This document shows positions 47,087 to 55,314 of a DNA stretch of 64,000 nucleotides, piece by piece. Position 1 is the stretch's first letter. Each line of letters starts with the position of its first letter. The notes under the pieces are model-generated. The model was given only the letters and a program-made list of their open reading frames with translations. It had not been told where the DNA came from and searched no databases. The DNA is from Rhizobium laguerreae (lineage in GTDB: Bacteria > Pseudomonadota > Alphaproteobacteria > Rhizobiales > Rhizobiaceae): assembly GCF_002008165.1 (NCBI RefSeq), contig NZ_MRDM01000009.1, positions 372,001 to 436,000 of the forward strand, read 5' to 3'. The translations under genes were made by a program, and so were the position numbers.

Positions 47087-47926
47087 ATGACCATTTCCTT
47101 TCGCACCGGCGTGATGTCGCTGGCCGTCGCCGCTCTGTTGTCCACGCCTGCGCTGGCCGAAGGCAGCAAGCTCGATGAAGTGCTGGCCCGCGGCCATCTC
47201 GTCCTCGGCACGGGCAGCACCAATGCGCCTTGGCACTTCAAGAGCGCCGACGACAAGCTTCAGGGATTCGACGTCGACATGGGCCATATCATCGCCAAGG
47301 CGCTCTTCGGCGATCCTGAGAAGATCGAATATGTGAACCAGTCCTCCGACGCCCGCATTCCGAACATCACCACCGACAAAGTCGACATCACCTGCCAGTT
47401 CATGACCGTTACCGGCGAGCGCGCCCAGCAGGTTGCCTTCACCATTCCTTATTATCGCGAGGGTGTCGGCCTGATGCTCAAGGCGGATGGCAAATATGCC
47501 GACTACGCCACCCTCAAGGCGGCCGGCTCCTCCGTCACCATTTCGGTTCTCCAGAACGTTTATGCCGAGGCAATGGTGCATGCGGCCTTGCCGGAGGCGA
47601 CCGTTGACCAATACGATTCCGTCGACTTGATCTATCAGGCGTTGGAGTCAGGACGCGCCGATGCAGTCGCCACGGACCAGTCGTCGCTCGCCTGGTACAT
47701 GACGCAGAACCCGGGCCGCTATAAAGATGCCGGCTACGGCTGGAACCCGCAGACCTATGCCTGTGCCGTCAAGCGCGGCGATCAGGATTGGCTGAACTTC
47801 GTCAACACCGCCCTGCACGAAGCCATGACCGGCGTTGAATTCGACTTTTACGCCAAGTCCTTCAAGACCTGGTTCGGCAAAGATCTGACGCCGCCGCAGA
47901 TCGGCTTCCCGGTCGAGTTCAAGTAA
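47087..47926 (+). CDS. Amino-acid-type ABC binding protein (family 3)
   Basis: Periplasmic binding protein of 279 residues with a signal peptide of about 24 residues (MTISFRTGV start, cleavage after ALAEG). Family-3 folds show here as GFDVDMGHIIAKALFG and the later VDLIYQALESGRADAV. ATG at 47087 has AAGGGG upstream; a longer frame starts in non-coding sequence. It begins a four-gene importer unit; the ligand is probably a polar amino acid or related compound. Confidence 0.85.
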   Translation: MTISFRTGVMSLAVAALLSTPALAEGSKLDEVLARGHLVLGTGSTNAPWHFKSADDKLQGFDVDMGHIIAKALFGDPEKIEYVNQSSDARIPNITTDKVDITCQFMTVTGERAQQVAFTIPYYREGVGLMLKADGKYADYATLKAAGSSVTISVLQNVYAEAMVHAALPEATVDQYDSVDLIYQALESGRADAVATDQSSLAWYMTQNPGRYKDAGYGWNPQTYACAVKRGDQDWLNFVNTALHEAMTGVEFDFYAKSFKTWFGKDLTPPQIGFPVEFK

Positions 47927-47973
47927 CAGCCATGCGGAGCGGGACATGTTTCCCGCTCTGCATTTAAAGAGTG

Positions 47974-48019
47974 AGAGCATGATGCCGAAAACCACTCGCA
48001 CTTTTCGGCATCATGCTCT
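47974..48019. repeat. REP-like palindrome inside the transporter operon
   Basis: Perfect 18-base inverted repeat (arms 47974-47991 and 48002-48019, core GAGCATGATGCCGAAAA) with a 10-base loop, between the binding-protein gene and the first permease gene. It resembles the dispersed rhizobial palindromes built on GCATGATGCCGAAAA. Such hairpins between a binding-protein gene and permease genes can stabilise the upstream mRNA and lower downstream expression. Confidence 0.7.
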
Positions 48020-48039
48020 GGTCTGAAAGGGCGGCCCGT

Positions 48040-48702
48040 ATGGGTTACACGTTGAATTTCGCTGCCGTCTGGCGCAACTTCGATTTTCTCTTGAGCGGGC
48101 TGGCGCTCAGTCTCGGCCTTGCGGTGATCTCGATCCTGATCGGGGCCGCGATCGGCCTTGTCGTAGCCTTCGCCCTGACCTCCAAGAGCCGTTTTGCAGT
48201 CGTGCCGGCACGGGTCTATGTCACTGTCATTCGCAACCTGCCGATTCTCGTCCTGGTGCTTTTCGTCTTTTTCGCGCTGCCGCAGATGGGCTTTCGCCTC
48301 GACAAGATAAAAAGCTTCGTCCTGGTTCTGTCCCTCTATTCAGGTGCCTATCTGGCCGAGGTGTTCCGCGCCGGGCTGCTGTCCATTCCGAGAGGACTGA
48401 CGGAAGCGGGGCTCGCCATCGGCCTGACGGGGATGCAGATCCGCAGTTCCATCATCGCTCCGCTGATGCTGCGCAACGTGCTGCCATCGCTGTCCTCGAC
48501 GATCATCTCGCTCTTCAAGGACACCTCGCTCGCCGCCGCCATCGCGGTGCCGGAACTGACCTTTGCCGCCCGCAAGATCAATGTCGAGAGCTTCCGCGTC
48601 ATAGAGACCTGGATGGTCACATCAGCCCTCTATGTCGCAACCTGTTTCCTCATCGCCGCCGTGATGCGCTTCGTCGAGCGCCGTCTGGCCCTGCCGAGAT
48701 AA
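48040..48702 (+). CDS. Amino-acid ABC transporter permease (HisM/GlnP class)
   Basis: A 220-residue permease with about five helices and the loop motif IPRGLTEAGLAIGLTG. ATG at 48040 follows AAAGGG; a start nine codons earlier would lie inside the palindromic repeat and is unlikely. Second gene of the importer unit; its partner starts 4 bases after the stop. Confidence 0.85.
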   Translation: MGYTLNFAAVWRNFDFLLSGLALSLGLAVISILIGAAIGLVVAFALTSKSRFAVVPARVYVTVIRNLPILVLVLFVFFALPQMGFRLDKIKSFVLVLSLYSGAYLAEVFRAGLLSIPRGLTEAGLAIGLTGMQIRSSIIAPLMLRNVLPSLSSTIISLFKDTSLAAAIAVPELTFAARKINVESFRVIETWMVTSALYVATCFLIAAVMRFVERRLALPR

Positions 48703-48706
48703 GCCG

Positions 48707-49366
48707 ATGTCCCACTCCTTTCTCGAACAACTCTGGATCGCCCGATACGTCGTCATGAACGGCATCGGCGTGACCGTGTCGATCTCCCTGCTGGCCATCC
48801 TCGCGGGTTCCATACTCGGCGTTTTCGTCGGTTTGGCGCTTGTCTATGGCGGCGTTGTTTTGCGTCTGGCCGTGCGCGCCTATACGGATATCATCCGTGG
48901 CACGCCGGTGCTCGTGCTGGTGCTCGCGAGCTACTATGTCTCCGCCGCCGTCGGCCTCGATCTCGGGCCGTTCTCGGCCGGCGTGCTCGCCCTTGCCATC
49001 TTCTGCTCCTCCCATGTGGGCGAAATCGTGCGCGGGGCGCTTCAGGCGATCCCGAAAGGGCAGACCGAAGCCGCCAAGGCGATCGGCTTGACCTTTACCC
49101 AGACCTTCACCTCGGTGCTGTGGCCGCAGGCCATGCGCCAGTGCCTGCCGGCCTGGGTGAATACGGCGGCCGAGATGGTGAAGGCCTCGACGCTGCTCTC
49201 CGTCATCGGCGTCGCGGAGCTTCTCCTGCGCACGCAGGAGATCATCTCCCGCAATTTCATGAGCCTCCAGTTCTATTTCCTGGCCGGTGGTCTCTATTTC
49301 ATCATCAACTACGGCATCGAGCACTTCGGTAAATATGTCGAGCGCAAGACCGCCCTGCCGTCCTGA
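48707..49366 (+). CDS. Amino-acid ABC transporter permease (HisM/GlnP class)
   Basis: A 219-residue permease, the partner of the preceding one, with the loop motif IPKGQTEAAKAIGLTFTQ and five hydrophobic segments. It lies 12 bases before the ATPase gene. The heterodimer of two HisM-type permeases is standard for polar amino-acid importers. Confidence 0.85.
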   Translation: MSHSFLEQLWIARYVVMNGIGVTVSISLLAILAGSILGVFVGLALVYGGVVLRLAVRAYTDIIRGTPVLVLVLASYYVSAAVGLDLGPFSAGVLALAIFCSSHVGEIVRGALQAIPKGQTEAAKAIGLTFTQTFTSVLWPQAMRQCLPAWVNTAAEMVKASTLLSVIGVAELLLRTQEIISRNFMSLQFYFLAGGLYFIINYGIEHFGKYVERKTALPS

Positions 49367-49378
49367 GGAGACACCCCG

Positions 49379-50149
49379 ATGGCCAAGACCATTCTCGATA
49401 TCCAGGGTCTGCGCAAGACTTACGGCATCCACGAAGTCCTCAAGGGCGTCGATTGCGCCGTTGAGGAGGGCGAAGTCATTTCCATCATCGGCTCGTCCGG
49501 CTCCGGAAAGACCACCTTGCTGCGCTGCATCAATATGCTCGAGGAATTCCAGGGCGGCACGATCAGCCTCGATGGCGAGGAGATCGGCTACCGCGCCGAA
49601 GGCGCGACGCGGCGCCGCAAGAGCGAGAAGGAGATTGCACGCCAGCGCGCGCTGACCGGCATGGCGTTTCAGCAGTTCAATCTTTTCCCGCATATGAGCG
49701 CCGCTGAAAACGTCATGCTCGGCCTCGTCAAGGTGAAGAAAATGGCGAAGCCGGATGCCCGTGCCATCGCGGAAAAATGGCTCGATCGTGTCGGCCTTTC
49801 CGCCCGCTCGAACCATTATCCCGGACAGCTTTCCGGTGGTCAGCAGCAGCGCGTCGCGATCGCCCGCGCCATCGCCATGTCGCCGAGATTGATGCTGTTC
49901 GACGAAGTGACCTCTGCGCTCGACCCGGAGCTGGTGGGCGAAGTGCTCCAGGTGATCAAGGGGCTTGCCGCCGACGGCATGACCATGCTGCTCGTCACCC
50001 ACGAGATGCGCTTTGCCTACGACGTTTCGTCACGCGTCATCTTCATGAACCAGGGCGTTATTTGCGAGGAGGGCGATCCGAAGCACATGTTCGTGCACCC
50101 GAAGACCGAACGGCTGGCGGAATTCCTCAAAACCTCGAGTTTCAACTAG
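49379..50149 (+). CDS. Amino-acid ABC transporter ATP-binding protein
   Basis: GlnQ/HisP-class ATPase of 256 residues. Walker [10 protein letters not shown] is at about residues 38-46; LSGGQQQR and the Walker [11 protein letters not shown] follow. A 20-residue charged insertion ([19 protein letters not shown]) separates the first strand region from the Q-loop, as in arginine/histidine-type members. Preceded by GAGGAGAC. Last gene of the importer, 40 bases from the convergent toxin gene. Confidence 0.87.
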   Translation: MAKTILDIQGLRKTYGIHEVLKGVDCAVEEGEVISIIGSSGSGKTTLLRCINMLEEFQGGTISLDGEEIGYRAEGATRRRKSEKEIARQRALTGMAFQQFNLFPHMSAAENVMLGLVKVKKMAKPDARAIAEKWLDRVGLSARSNHYPGQLSGGQQQRVAIARAIAMSPRLMLFDEVTSALDPELVGEVLQVIKGLAADGMTMLLVTHEMRFAYDVSSRVIFMNQGVICEEGDPKHMFVHPKTERLAEFLKTSSFN

Positions 50150-50189
50150 ACGAAAAGAAAGATCTCATGACGATCCGCTCGGTGGGTCG

Positions 50190-50618
50190 TCACGAGCGTT
50201 CGGTCCAAGGGTCGACAAGCTCGATCCCAAAGCCCTCGAAATCCTTTATATTGCGCGTGGCGAGAGTGAGATCGTGAGCAATCGCGGTGGCAGCAATCAA
50301 GCCGTCCATTGACGACAAGCCGCGTCCGCTTCGCTTTGCGAGCCCCATCACGTCGCCCCAGGCTATCGCAACCGGCTGGTCCACAGGGATGACGCGCTGT
50401 TCGAAGCGCTGCGGCAGGTCTTGGGCAAGCCATTCAGCCAGCGCGTCGCGCTTCCGCCCGCTTTCCATCAATGCAACACCACGCCGAATCTCCGCGATCG
50501 ATACGATGCTGATGAATGAGCGATCCTCGTCGAGACTGTCCAGCCATTGTAGGACACGTGCATCGGGACGCGGCCTTGTCACCTCGGAAAGCACATTGGT
50601 GTCCAGCAGAAGTCTCAC
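50190..50618 (-). CDS. PIN-domain toxin VapC
   Basis: A 142-residue PIN-domain ribonuclease toxin. Metal-binding acids include D6 in LLLDTNVLSE, E43 in IAEIRRG and a later aspartate in SSMDGLIAATA, with TRNIKDF near the C-terminus. All expected PIN acids are visible, so unlike the stump at 45644 it looks functional. Its ATG overlaps the antitoxin stop (ATGA). Confidence 0.85.
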   Translation of the reverse strand: MRLLLDTNVLSEVTRPRPDARVLQWLDSLDEDRSFISIVSIAEIRRGVALMESGRKRDALAEWLAQDLPQRFEQRVIPVDQPVAIAWGDVMGLAKRSGRGLSSMDGLIAATAIAHDLTLATRNIKDFEGFGIELVDPWTERS

Positions 50619-50881
50619 AGCTGGAGATCACGCGGTTCGTCGCGCTGTCGTTCGACGTCCAGATCGGCGCCACGCAGCGGCGATTGCATCAGAAACTCTG
50701 CAAGGGTGCCCTTGCGGGCGGTCTTCCGCTGCCATTCCTCGGCCGAAACGACGACGACGCTTGGTTTACCATTGCGCATGATCGTTTGCGGCGTTGCTTG
50801 CGCGCGTTCGATAACCTCAGACAGCTTGGCCTTCGCACTGGCGACGGTCCAACTTTTATCCTCTGGTCGTGAGGGCTGCAT
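50615..50881 (-). CDS. Phd/YefM-family antitoxin
   Basis: An 88-residue antitoxin beginning with a Phd-type fold (WTVASAKAKLSEVIERAQ, then GKPSVVVVSAEEW); the C-terminal 30 residues should wrap the VapC toxin. It is the promoter-proximal gene of the pair. Three TGACTAT repeats lie 12 bases upstream of its ATG and are the probable autoregulatory operator. Confidence 0.83.
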   Translation of the reverse strand: MQPSRPEDKSWTVASAKAKLSEVIERAQATPQTIMRNGKPSVVVVSAEEWQRKTARKGTLAEFLMQSPLRGADLDVERQRDEPRDLQL

Positions 50882-50892
50882 TCGCTATATCC

Positions 50893-50917
50893 TGACTATA
50901 GTGACTATCATGACTAT
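50893..50917. promoter_or_regulatory. Three TGACTAT direct repeats, candidate antitoxin operator
   Basis: TGACTAT occurs at 50893-50899, 50902-50908 and 50911-50917, an exact 9-base period, immediately upstream of the phd-type antitoxin gene. It probably overlaps that gene's promoter. A 9-base period puts successive sites on rotating faces of the helix, which would suit cooperative loading of antitoxin-toxin complexes. Confidence 0.5.
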
Positions 50918-51086
50918 ATAAGCCGAAGCGGTCTAGCCGCAAGCAACTTTTTGACAGGGAAGGGGCTTTGCCGGCTTTGGGTGGCCGACGCTGAGGAGTT
51001 TGCAAGGAATTGCGGGAGTCGCTCAATTTACGCTCAGTTTGCATCCCAGCGTGCAAATTCCAAGGGAGGGATCCGAGACATCTTGG

Positions 51087-51106
51087 AAATCCTGAACGCA
51101 GGATTT
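51087..51106. promoter_or_regulatory. Palindrome upstream of the GntR gene
   Basis: AAATCCTG-AACG-CAGGATTT, a perfect 8-base inverted repeat ending 28 bases before the GntR start codon. It could be an operator for an incoming regulator or a short RNA hairpin. The rest of the 253-base gap from 50882 shows no gene. Confidence 0.35.
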
Positions 51107-51128
51107 TGGCACGAGCTTTGCTTTCCTG

Positions 51129-51142
51129 TCTTGTATGCAAGA
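51129..51142. promoter_or_regulatory. Operator-like palindrome over the GntR start codon
   Basis: TCTTG-TATG-CAAGA spans the ATG at 51135. It resembles the TTGTATACAA-type sites of FCD-class GntR regulators. Its position implies that binding blocks transcription start or the first steps of translation of its own gene. Confidence 0.55.
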
Positions 51143-51884
51143 TAGCCACACATCTGAGAGCACGCAAAAGACCATCGAGGAGACGATCGTTTCCGGGATT
51201 CTTTCAGCTAAAATTCGGCCTGGGACGCGTCTCAGCGAAAACCAGCTGGCGGCGCTCTTCAGCGTGTCCCGAACCCGTGTCCGCGAAGCCATGATGCGCC
51301 TGGAAACACGCGGCATCGTGCATGTCAGTCCGAGACGGGGCTGGTTTGTCGTCGAGCCGTCCGGTGAAGAGGCGATCGCGGTCTATGAGGCACGGCGCGT
51401 CATCGAGGCCGGATTGCTTCGCAGCATGCGTGTGCTGACGGACGAGGGACGCGAAGCGCTCGGCGCGCATTTGAACGAGGAAAAAAGCGCAATGGCTGCG
51501 GGCGACCGCCAGCGCCTGACCTATTTGATGGGCGATTTCCACATCCGCATCGCAGAATTGAGCGGTAACGCTATCATCGTCGATATCCTCCGCGATCTCA
51601 CCGCGAGGACGATCCTCATTTCGATGCTCTATCAGTCCGAATTTCATGCAGCACAGTCTCATGACGGGCATTGCCGCATCTTCGAGGCCATGCAAGCGGG
51701 CGATTTCGTCAGAGCCGCAGAACTCTCCATCGAACATCTGGACGAAGTGGAAACGGGCCTCGACCTCACCACACGCCCGGACCCGCTCTCGGAACTGCGC
51801 AGTTCCCTGTCCCTTCCTCCCAAGACCGTATCCTCCGCCCCAACTGTCAGACCCCAAAAACCACAAATCCAAAGGAGCAATTAA
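51135..51884 (+). CDS. GntR-family regulator, FadR/FCD class
   Basis: A 249-residue regulator: a winged helix at residues about 10-75 (TIEETIVSGILSAKIRPGTRLSENQLAALFSVSRTRVREAM) and an all-helical FCD ligand domain with histidines in GDFHIRIAEL and DGHCRIF that usually bind a metal. The C-terminal 30 residues are proline- and serine-rich. No Shine-Dalgarno precedes the ATG, which suggests a leaderless transcript. Three bases separate it from the binding-protein gene, so it probably controls this importer through the ligand or its product. Confidence 0.82.
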   Translation: MQDSHTSESTQKTIEETIVSGILSAKIRPGTRLSENQLAALFSVSRTRVREAMMRLETRGIVHVSPRRGWFVVEPSGEEAIAVYEARRVIEAGLLRSMRVLTDEGREALGAHLNEEKSAMAAGDRQRLTYLMGDFHIRIAELSGNAIIVDILRDLTARTILISMLYQSEFHAAQSHDGHCRIFEAMQAGDFVRAAELSIEHLDEVETGLDLTTRPDPLSELRSSLSLPPKTVSSAPTVRPQKPQIQRSN

Positions 51885-51887
51885 ACC

Positions 51888-52673
51888 ATGCTGACAAGAC
51901 GAGTCCTCTTCGCAATCGCGACCCTGGCTGCAACCTTCGGCTTCGGCTCCGCGTCTTACGCCGATGCTCTCGCCGACATCACGGCGCGCGGTACGCTGCG
52001 TGTCGCCGTCCCTCAGGATTTCCCGCCCTTCGGCAGCGTCGGTACCGATATGGCGCCGATGGGCTACGACATCGATGTAGCCAATCTCATTGCCGAAAAG
52101 CTCGGCGTCAAGACCGAACTCGTGCCGGTCACCAGCGCCAACCGCGTTCCCTATCTGCAGACGAACAAAGTCGATCTGGTCATATCAAGCCTCGGCAAGA
52201 ATGCGGAGCGCGAAAAGGTGATCGATTTCACCGCGGCCTACGCCCCCTTCTTCAACGGCGTGTTCGCACCGGCCGATCTTTCGGTCGCCAAGGTGGAAGA
52301 TCTCGCCGGCAAGAGCATCGGTGTCACGCGCGGCGCCGTGGAGGATCTCGAGCTGACGAAGATCGCGCCGACCGATGCGACGATCAAGCGTTACGAGGAC
52401 AATAACGGCACCATCTCGGCATTCCTGTCCGGCCAGGTCGACACCATCGCCACCGGCAACGTCGTGGCCGCGGCGATCCTCGCCAAGAATCCCCCCAAGC
52501 GCCCTGAGATGAAGTTCCTCATCAAGAACTCGCCCTGCTATATCGGCCTCAACAAGGAACAGGCGGCGCTTCTGGAGAAGGTGAACGGCATCATCGCCGC
52601 CGCAAAAACCGATGGGGCGCTGAACGCCATATCGCAGAAGTGGCTCGGCGCCGATCTTCCCTCGGATCTCTAG
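51888..52673 (+). CDS. Amino-acid-type ABC binding protein (family 3)
   Basis: Periplasmic binding protein of 261 residues with a signal peptide of about 25 residues (MLTRRVLFA start, cleavage after SYADA). Family-3 motifs GTLRVAVPQDFPPFG and GYDIDVANLIAEKLG are clear. First structural gene of a second polar amino-acid-type importer. Ligand unknown. Its gene is separated from the permeases by a 14-base-arm hairpin. Confidence 0.86.
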   Translation: MLTRRVLFAIATLAATFGFGSASYADALADITARGTLRVAVPQDFPPFGSVGTDMAPMGYDIDVANLIAEKLGVKTELVPVTSANRVPYLQTNKVDLVISSLGKNAEREKVIDFTAAYAPFFNGVFAPADLSVAKVEDLAGKSIGVTRGAVEDLELTKIAPTDATIKRYEDNNGTISAFLSGQVDTIATGNVVAAAILAKNPPKRPEMKFLIKNSPCYIGLNKEQAALLEKVNGIIAAAKTDGALNAISQKWLGADLPSDL

Positions 52674-52688
52674 GACACGGTCTTACGG

Positions 52689-52720
52689 ACGTCATCCCGC
52701 GTCCGCACGCGGGATGACGT
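52689..52720. repeat. Hairpin between binding-protein and permease genes
   Basis: Perfect 14-base inverted repeat ACGTCATCCCGCGT / ACGCGGGATGACGT with a 4-base loop. There is no T-run, so it should work as an mRNA 3'-end stabiliser or partial attenuator, giving more binding protein than permease. It may be one copy of a dispersed palindrome. Confidence 0.6.
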
Positions 52721-52752
52721 GATGCTCCGTTACCGCAAGAGGGGACAGTTCC

Positions 52753-53424
52753 TTGAGCTATCATTTCGAATTCGGCTGGCTGCTTGAATATTATCCTGAG
52801 ATCATCAAGGGCATATTGGTCACCCTGGAGCTTATCGCGATCGGCGGCGTGCTTGGCATATCGCTCGGGATCTTCTGTGCCTGGGTGCGGGCACTCGGCC
52901 CCGCCTGGCTGAAGCCTGTCGTTGCGACCTATGTCGAGCTGATCCGCAACACGCCGTTTCTGATCCAGCTCTTTTTCATCTTCTTCGGTCTACCGTCGCT
53001 CGGCCTGCAGCTTCCCGAACTGACGGCTGCCAACCTCGCGATGGTCGTCAACCTCGGCGCCTATAGCTGCGAAATTATCCGCGCGGGCATCCAGGCAACC
53101 CCGAAAGGCCAGTTCGAGGCTGGCGAGAGCCTCGCCATGACGCGCTTCGAAACCTTCCGGCATGTCGTTCTCGTACCATCCCTGCAGCGCATCTGGCCGG
53201 CGCTGTCGTCGCAAGTGGTCATCGTCATGCTCGGCTCATCGGTGGTGTCGCAGATCGCCGCCGAGGATCTGACCTTTGCCGCAAACTTCATACAATCGCG
53301 AACCTTCCGCGCCTTCGAGGCCTACATCGTTTCGACAGCCATCTACCTTGTGCTGGCGATCCTGCTCCGGCAGCTGCTGGGGGTGGTCGGTGGGTTCATT
53401 TTCCCGAGGAGAGCAGCACGATGA
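52753..53424 (+). CDS. Amino-acid ABC transporter permease (HisM/GlnP class)
   Basis: A 223-residue permease starting at TTG with GAGGGGAC 5-12 bases upstream. Five helices; loop motif TPKGQFEAGESLAMTRFE. Its stop overlaps the ATG of the next permease (ATGA), so the two are translationally coupled. Confidence 0.84.
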   Translation: MSYHFEFGWLLEYYPEIIKGILVTLELIAIGGVLGISLGIFCAWVRALGPAWLKPVVATYVELIRNTPFLIQLFFIFFGLPSLGLQLPELTAANLAMVVNLGAYSCEIIRAGIQATPKGQFEAGESLAMTRFETFRHVVLVPSLQRIWPALSSQVVIVMLGSSVVSQIAAEDLTFAANFIQSRTFRAFEAYIVSTAIYLVLAILLRQLLGVVGGFIFPRRAAR

Positions 53425-54080
53425 TCGAGTTCACACTCTGGGACATCCTGCGCAACCTGCTGCTCGCCGCCCGCTGGACGATCCTGCTTTCGCTCGTTTC
53501 GTTCATCGGCGGCGGCGCGGTCGGACTGGGGCTGCTGTTCCTGCGCATCAGCAAGCGCAAGGCATTCAAGGCACTCGCTAAATATTACATCGAGCTCTTC
53601 CAGGGCACGCCGCTGCTGATGCAGCTCTTCATCGCATTTTTCGGTCTCGGCCTCTTCGGGATAGACGTGCCGGCCTGGCTTGCTGCGGGATTGGCGCTCA
53701 CCCTGTGGAGTGCCGCCTTTCTCGCCGAAATATGGCGAGGCTGCGTCGAAGCGGTCGCGCGGGGTCAATGGGAAGCCTCCGCCAGCCTCGGTATGGGCCG
53801 GTTGCAGCAGATGCGCTATGTCATTCTCCCGCAGGCGCTGAGGGTCGCCATACCGCCGACGGTCGGTTTCTCCGTTCAAATCGTCAAGGGAACGGCGCTG
53901 ACCTCGATCATCGGTTTCGTCGAATTGTCGAAAGCCGGCACGGTCGTCACCAATGCCACTTTCCAGCCCTTCACCGTCTACGGGCTCGTCGCTCTCATCT
54001 ACTTCGCCCTTTGCTGGCCTTTGTCAAAAAGCAGCCAGATCCTGGAAAGGAAGCTCAATGTCGCTCATCGAAATCACTGA
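53421..54080 (+). CDS. Amino-acid ABC transporter permease (HisM/GlnP class)
   Basis: A 219-residue permease, the second of the pair, with the loop motif VARGQWEASASLGMGRLQ. Its last 23 bases overlap the start of the ATPase gene, which supports coupled translation. Confidence 0.84.
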   Translation: MIEFTLWDILRNLLLAARWTILLSLVSFIGGGAVGLGLLFLRISKRKAFKALAKYYIELFQGTPLLMQLFIAFFGLGLFGIDVPAWLAAGLALTLWSAAFLAEIWRGCVEAVARGQWEASASLGMGRLQQMRYVILPQALRVAIPPTVGFSVQIVKGTALTSIIGFVELSKAGTVVTNATFQPFTVYGLVALIYFALCWPLSKSSQILERKLNVAHRNH

Positions 54081-54783
54081 AGTCCGCAAGAGCTTTGGCA
54101 CCACCGAGGTGCTGAAAGGCATCAATCTCGATGTGGAGGCCGGCGAGGTCATCGCCATCATCGGCAAGAGCGGCTCGGGCAAATCGACGCTGCTGCGCTG
54201 CATCAACGGCCTGGAGACCATCACTGACGGCTCCATCTCCGTGGCCGGCGCGCAGCTCCTTGATGACGAAGTCCATCTGAAGGCACTGCGCCTCAAGGTC
54301 GGCATGATCTTTCAGCAGTTCAACCTCTTCCCGCACCTGACTGTCGGCGGCAACGTCATGCTGTCGCAGACCGTGGTCAAGAAGACCCCGAAAGCCGAAG
54401 CCGAGGCCACCGCCCGCAAGATGCTGGAGCGGGTGGGGCTGGGCCACAGGTTCGACGCCTATCCGGACGAGCTCTCGGGCGGCCAGCAGCAGCGTGTCGC
54501 CATCGCCCGCGCGCTCGCCATGCAGCCGACAGCGCTTCTCTGCGACGAGATCACCTCGGCGCTCGATCCGGAACTGGTCGCCGAAGTTCTGGCCGTCGTG
54601 CGCGAACTCGCCGCCGAGGGAATGACCCTCCTGATGGTGACGCACGAGATGAAGTTCGCCCGCGACGTCTGCAACCGCGTCGTCTTCATGCACCAGGGCC
54701 GAGTCCACGAAGCAGGCCCGCCGGAGGACGTCTTTGCCAATCCGCAGACTGCGGAGTTGAAGCAATTTCTCGGTGTCAACTAA
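54058..54783 (+). CDS. Amino-acid ABC transporter ATP-binding protein
   Basis: GlnQ/HisP-class ATPase of 241 residues. ATG at 54058 follows AAAGGA; a longer frame would start deep inside the permease gene. Walker A GKSGSGKST lies at about residues 35-43; LSGGQQQR and the Walker B CDEITSALD follow. Ends the GntR-led importer operon. The 159 bases to the next gene hold nothing I can name. Confidence 0.86.
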   Translation: MSLIEITEVRKSFGTTEVLKGINLDVEAGEVIAIIGKSGSGKSTLLRCINGLETITDGSISVAGAQLLDDEVHLKALRLKVGMIFQQFNLFPHLTVGGNVMLSQTVVKKTPKAEAEATARKMLERVGLGHRFDAYPDELSGGQQQRVAIARALAMQPTALLCDEITSALDPELVAEVLAVVRELAAEGMTLLMVTHEMKFARDVCNRVVFMHQGRVHEAGPPEDVFANPQTAELKQFLGVN

Positions 54784-54942
54784 GACGCAGTGAGAATAGC
54801 CGACTTGGCGGATCGAGCATTTTTATGGCGTGCTGCGTTTGCGCATCGATTATCCGCTCGGCAACCGGACGCCTCTCGCCTATCTAACAGGGCTTGCTGC
54901 TCGATCTGCCGTCGCGCCGCCGGTGATCGCGGCCGACCGTCC

Positions 54943-55314
54943 TCAGGACTTCGGCCGAGGATGTCCCATCAACGCTTCATACTCTCTGTCGGACAATCGT
55001 TCGATTGTCCTCAGCTGTGCTGGAATATCCATCCGCTCATGCAAGACCGCGGCAATGACGAAGGTTGAGTCGTCAACGACGATGTATGCGGCGTAATGGT
55101 GTTCTATCTTGTGGAGCCGGAAGAGCGAATTCCCGGCGCGCTCGTCTTTTTTTATCCTTACGCGGGCATAGGCTTCGGGGATGCCTTCAAATCCCGCCCG
55201 CAGCAAGCGACCATAGGCTTTCGCCTGTTCGGCGGACCATTTTCGCGCCGTTTCGCGGACTGCCAGACGGTAGTTATCAAGGGCGGTCGGCAGGATGAGA
55301 ACGCGAGGAGCCAC
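54943..55314 (-). CDS. RelE/ParE-family toxin
   Basis: A 123-residue toxin-like protein with GTG start that shares one base with the antitoxin stop. The ParE pattern is visible: a basic strand region (FRLHKIEHHYAAYIVVDDS) followed by a short strand with AAVLHERMD, close to the usual VLHxRMD ending. ParE toxins act on DNA gyrase, RelE toxins on ribosome-bound mRNA; the sequence favours ParE but does not settle it. The C-terminus is about 20 residues longer than typical. Confidence 0.75.
   Translation of the reverse strand: MAPRVLILPTALDNYRLAVRETARKWSAEQAKAYGRLLRAGFEGIPEAYARVRIKKDERAGNSLFRLHKIEHHYAAYIVVDDSTFVIAAVLHERMDIPAQLRTIERLSDREYEALMGHPRPKS

Noticed and set aside
48650..50002. 450-codon minus-strand frame
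   Set aside because: Antisense to a permease and an ABC ATPase with intact motifs; composition is His/Asp/Gly-rich and no family is recognisable.
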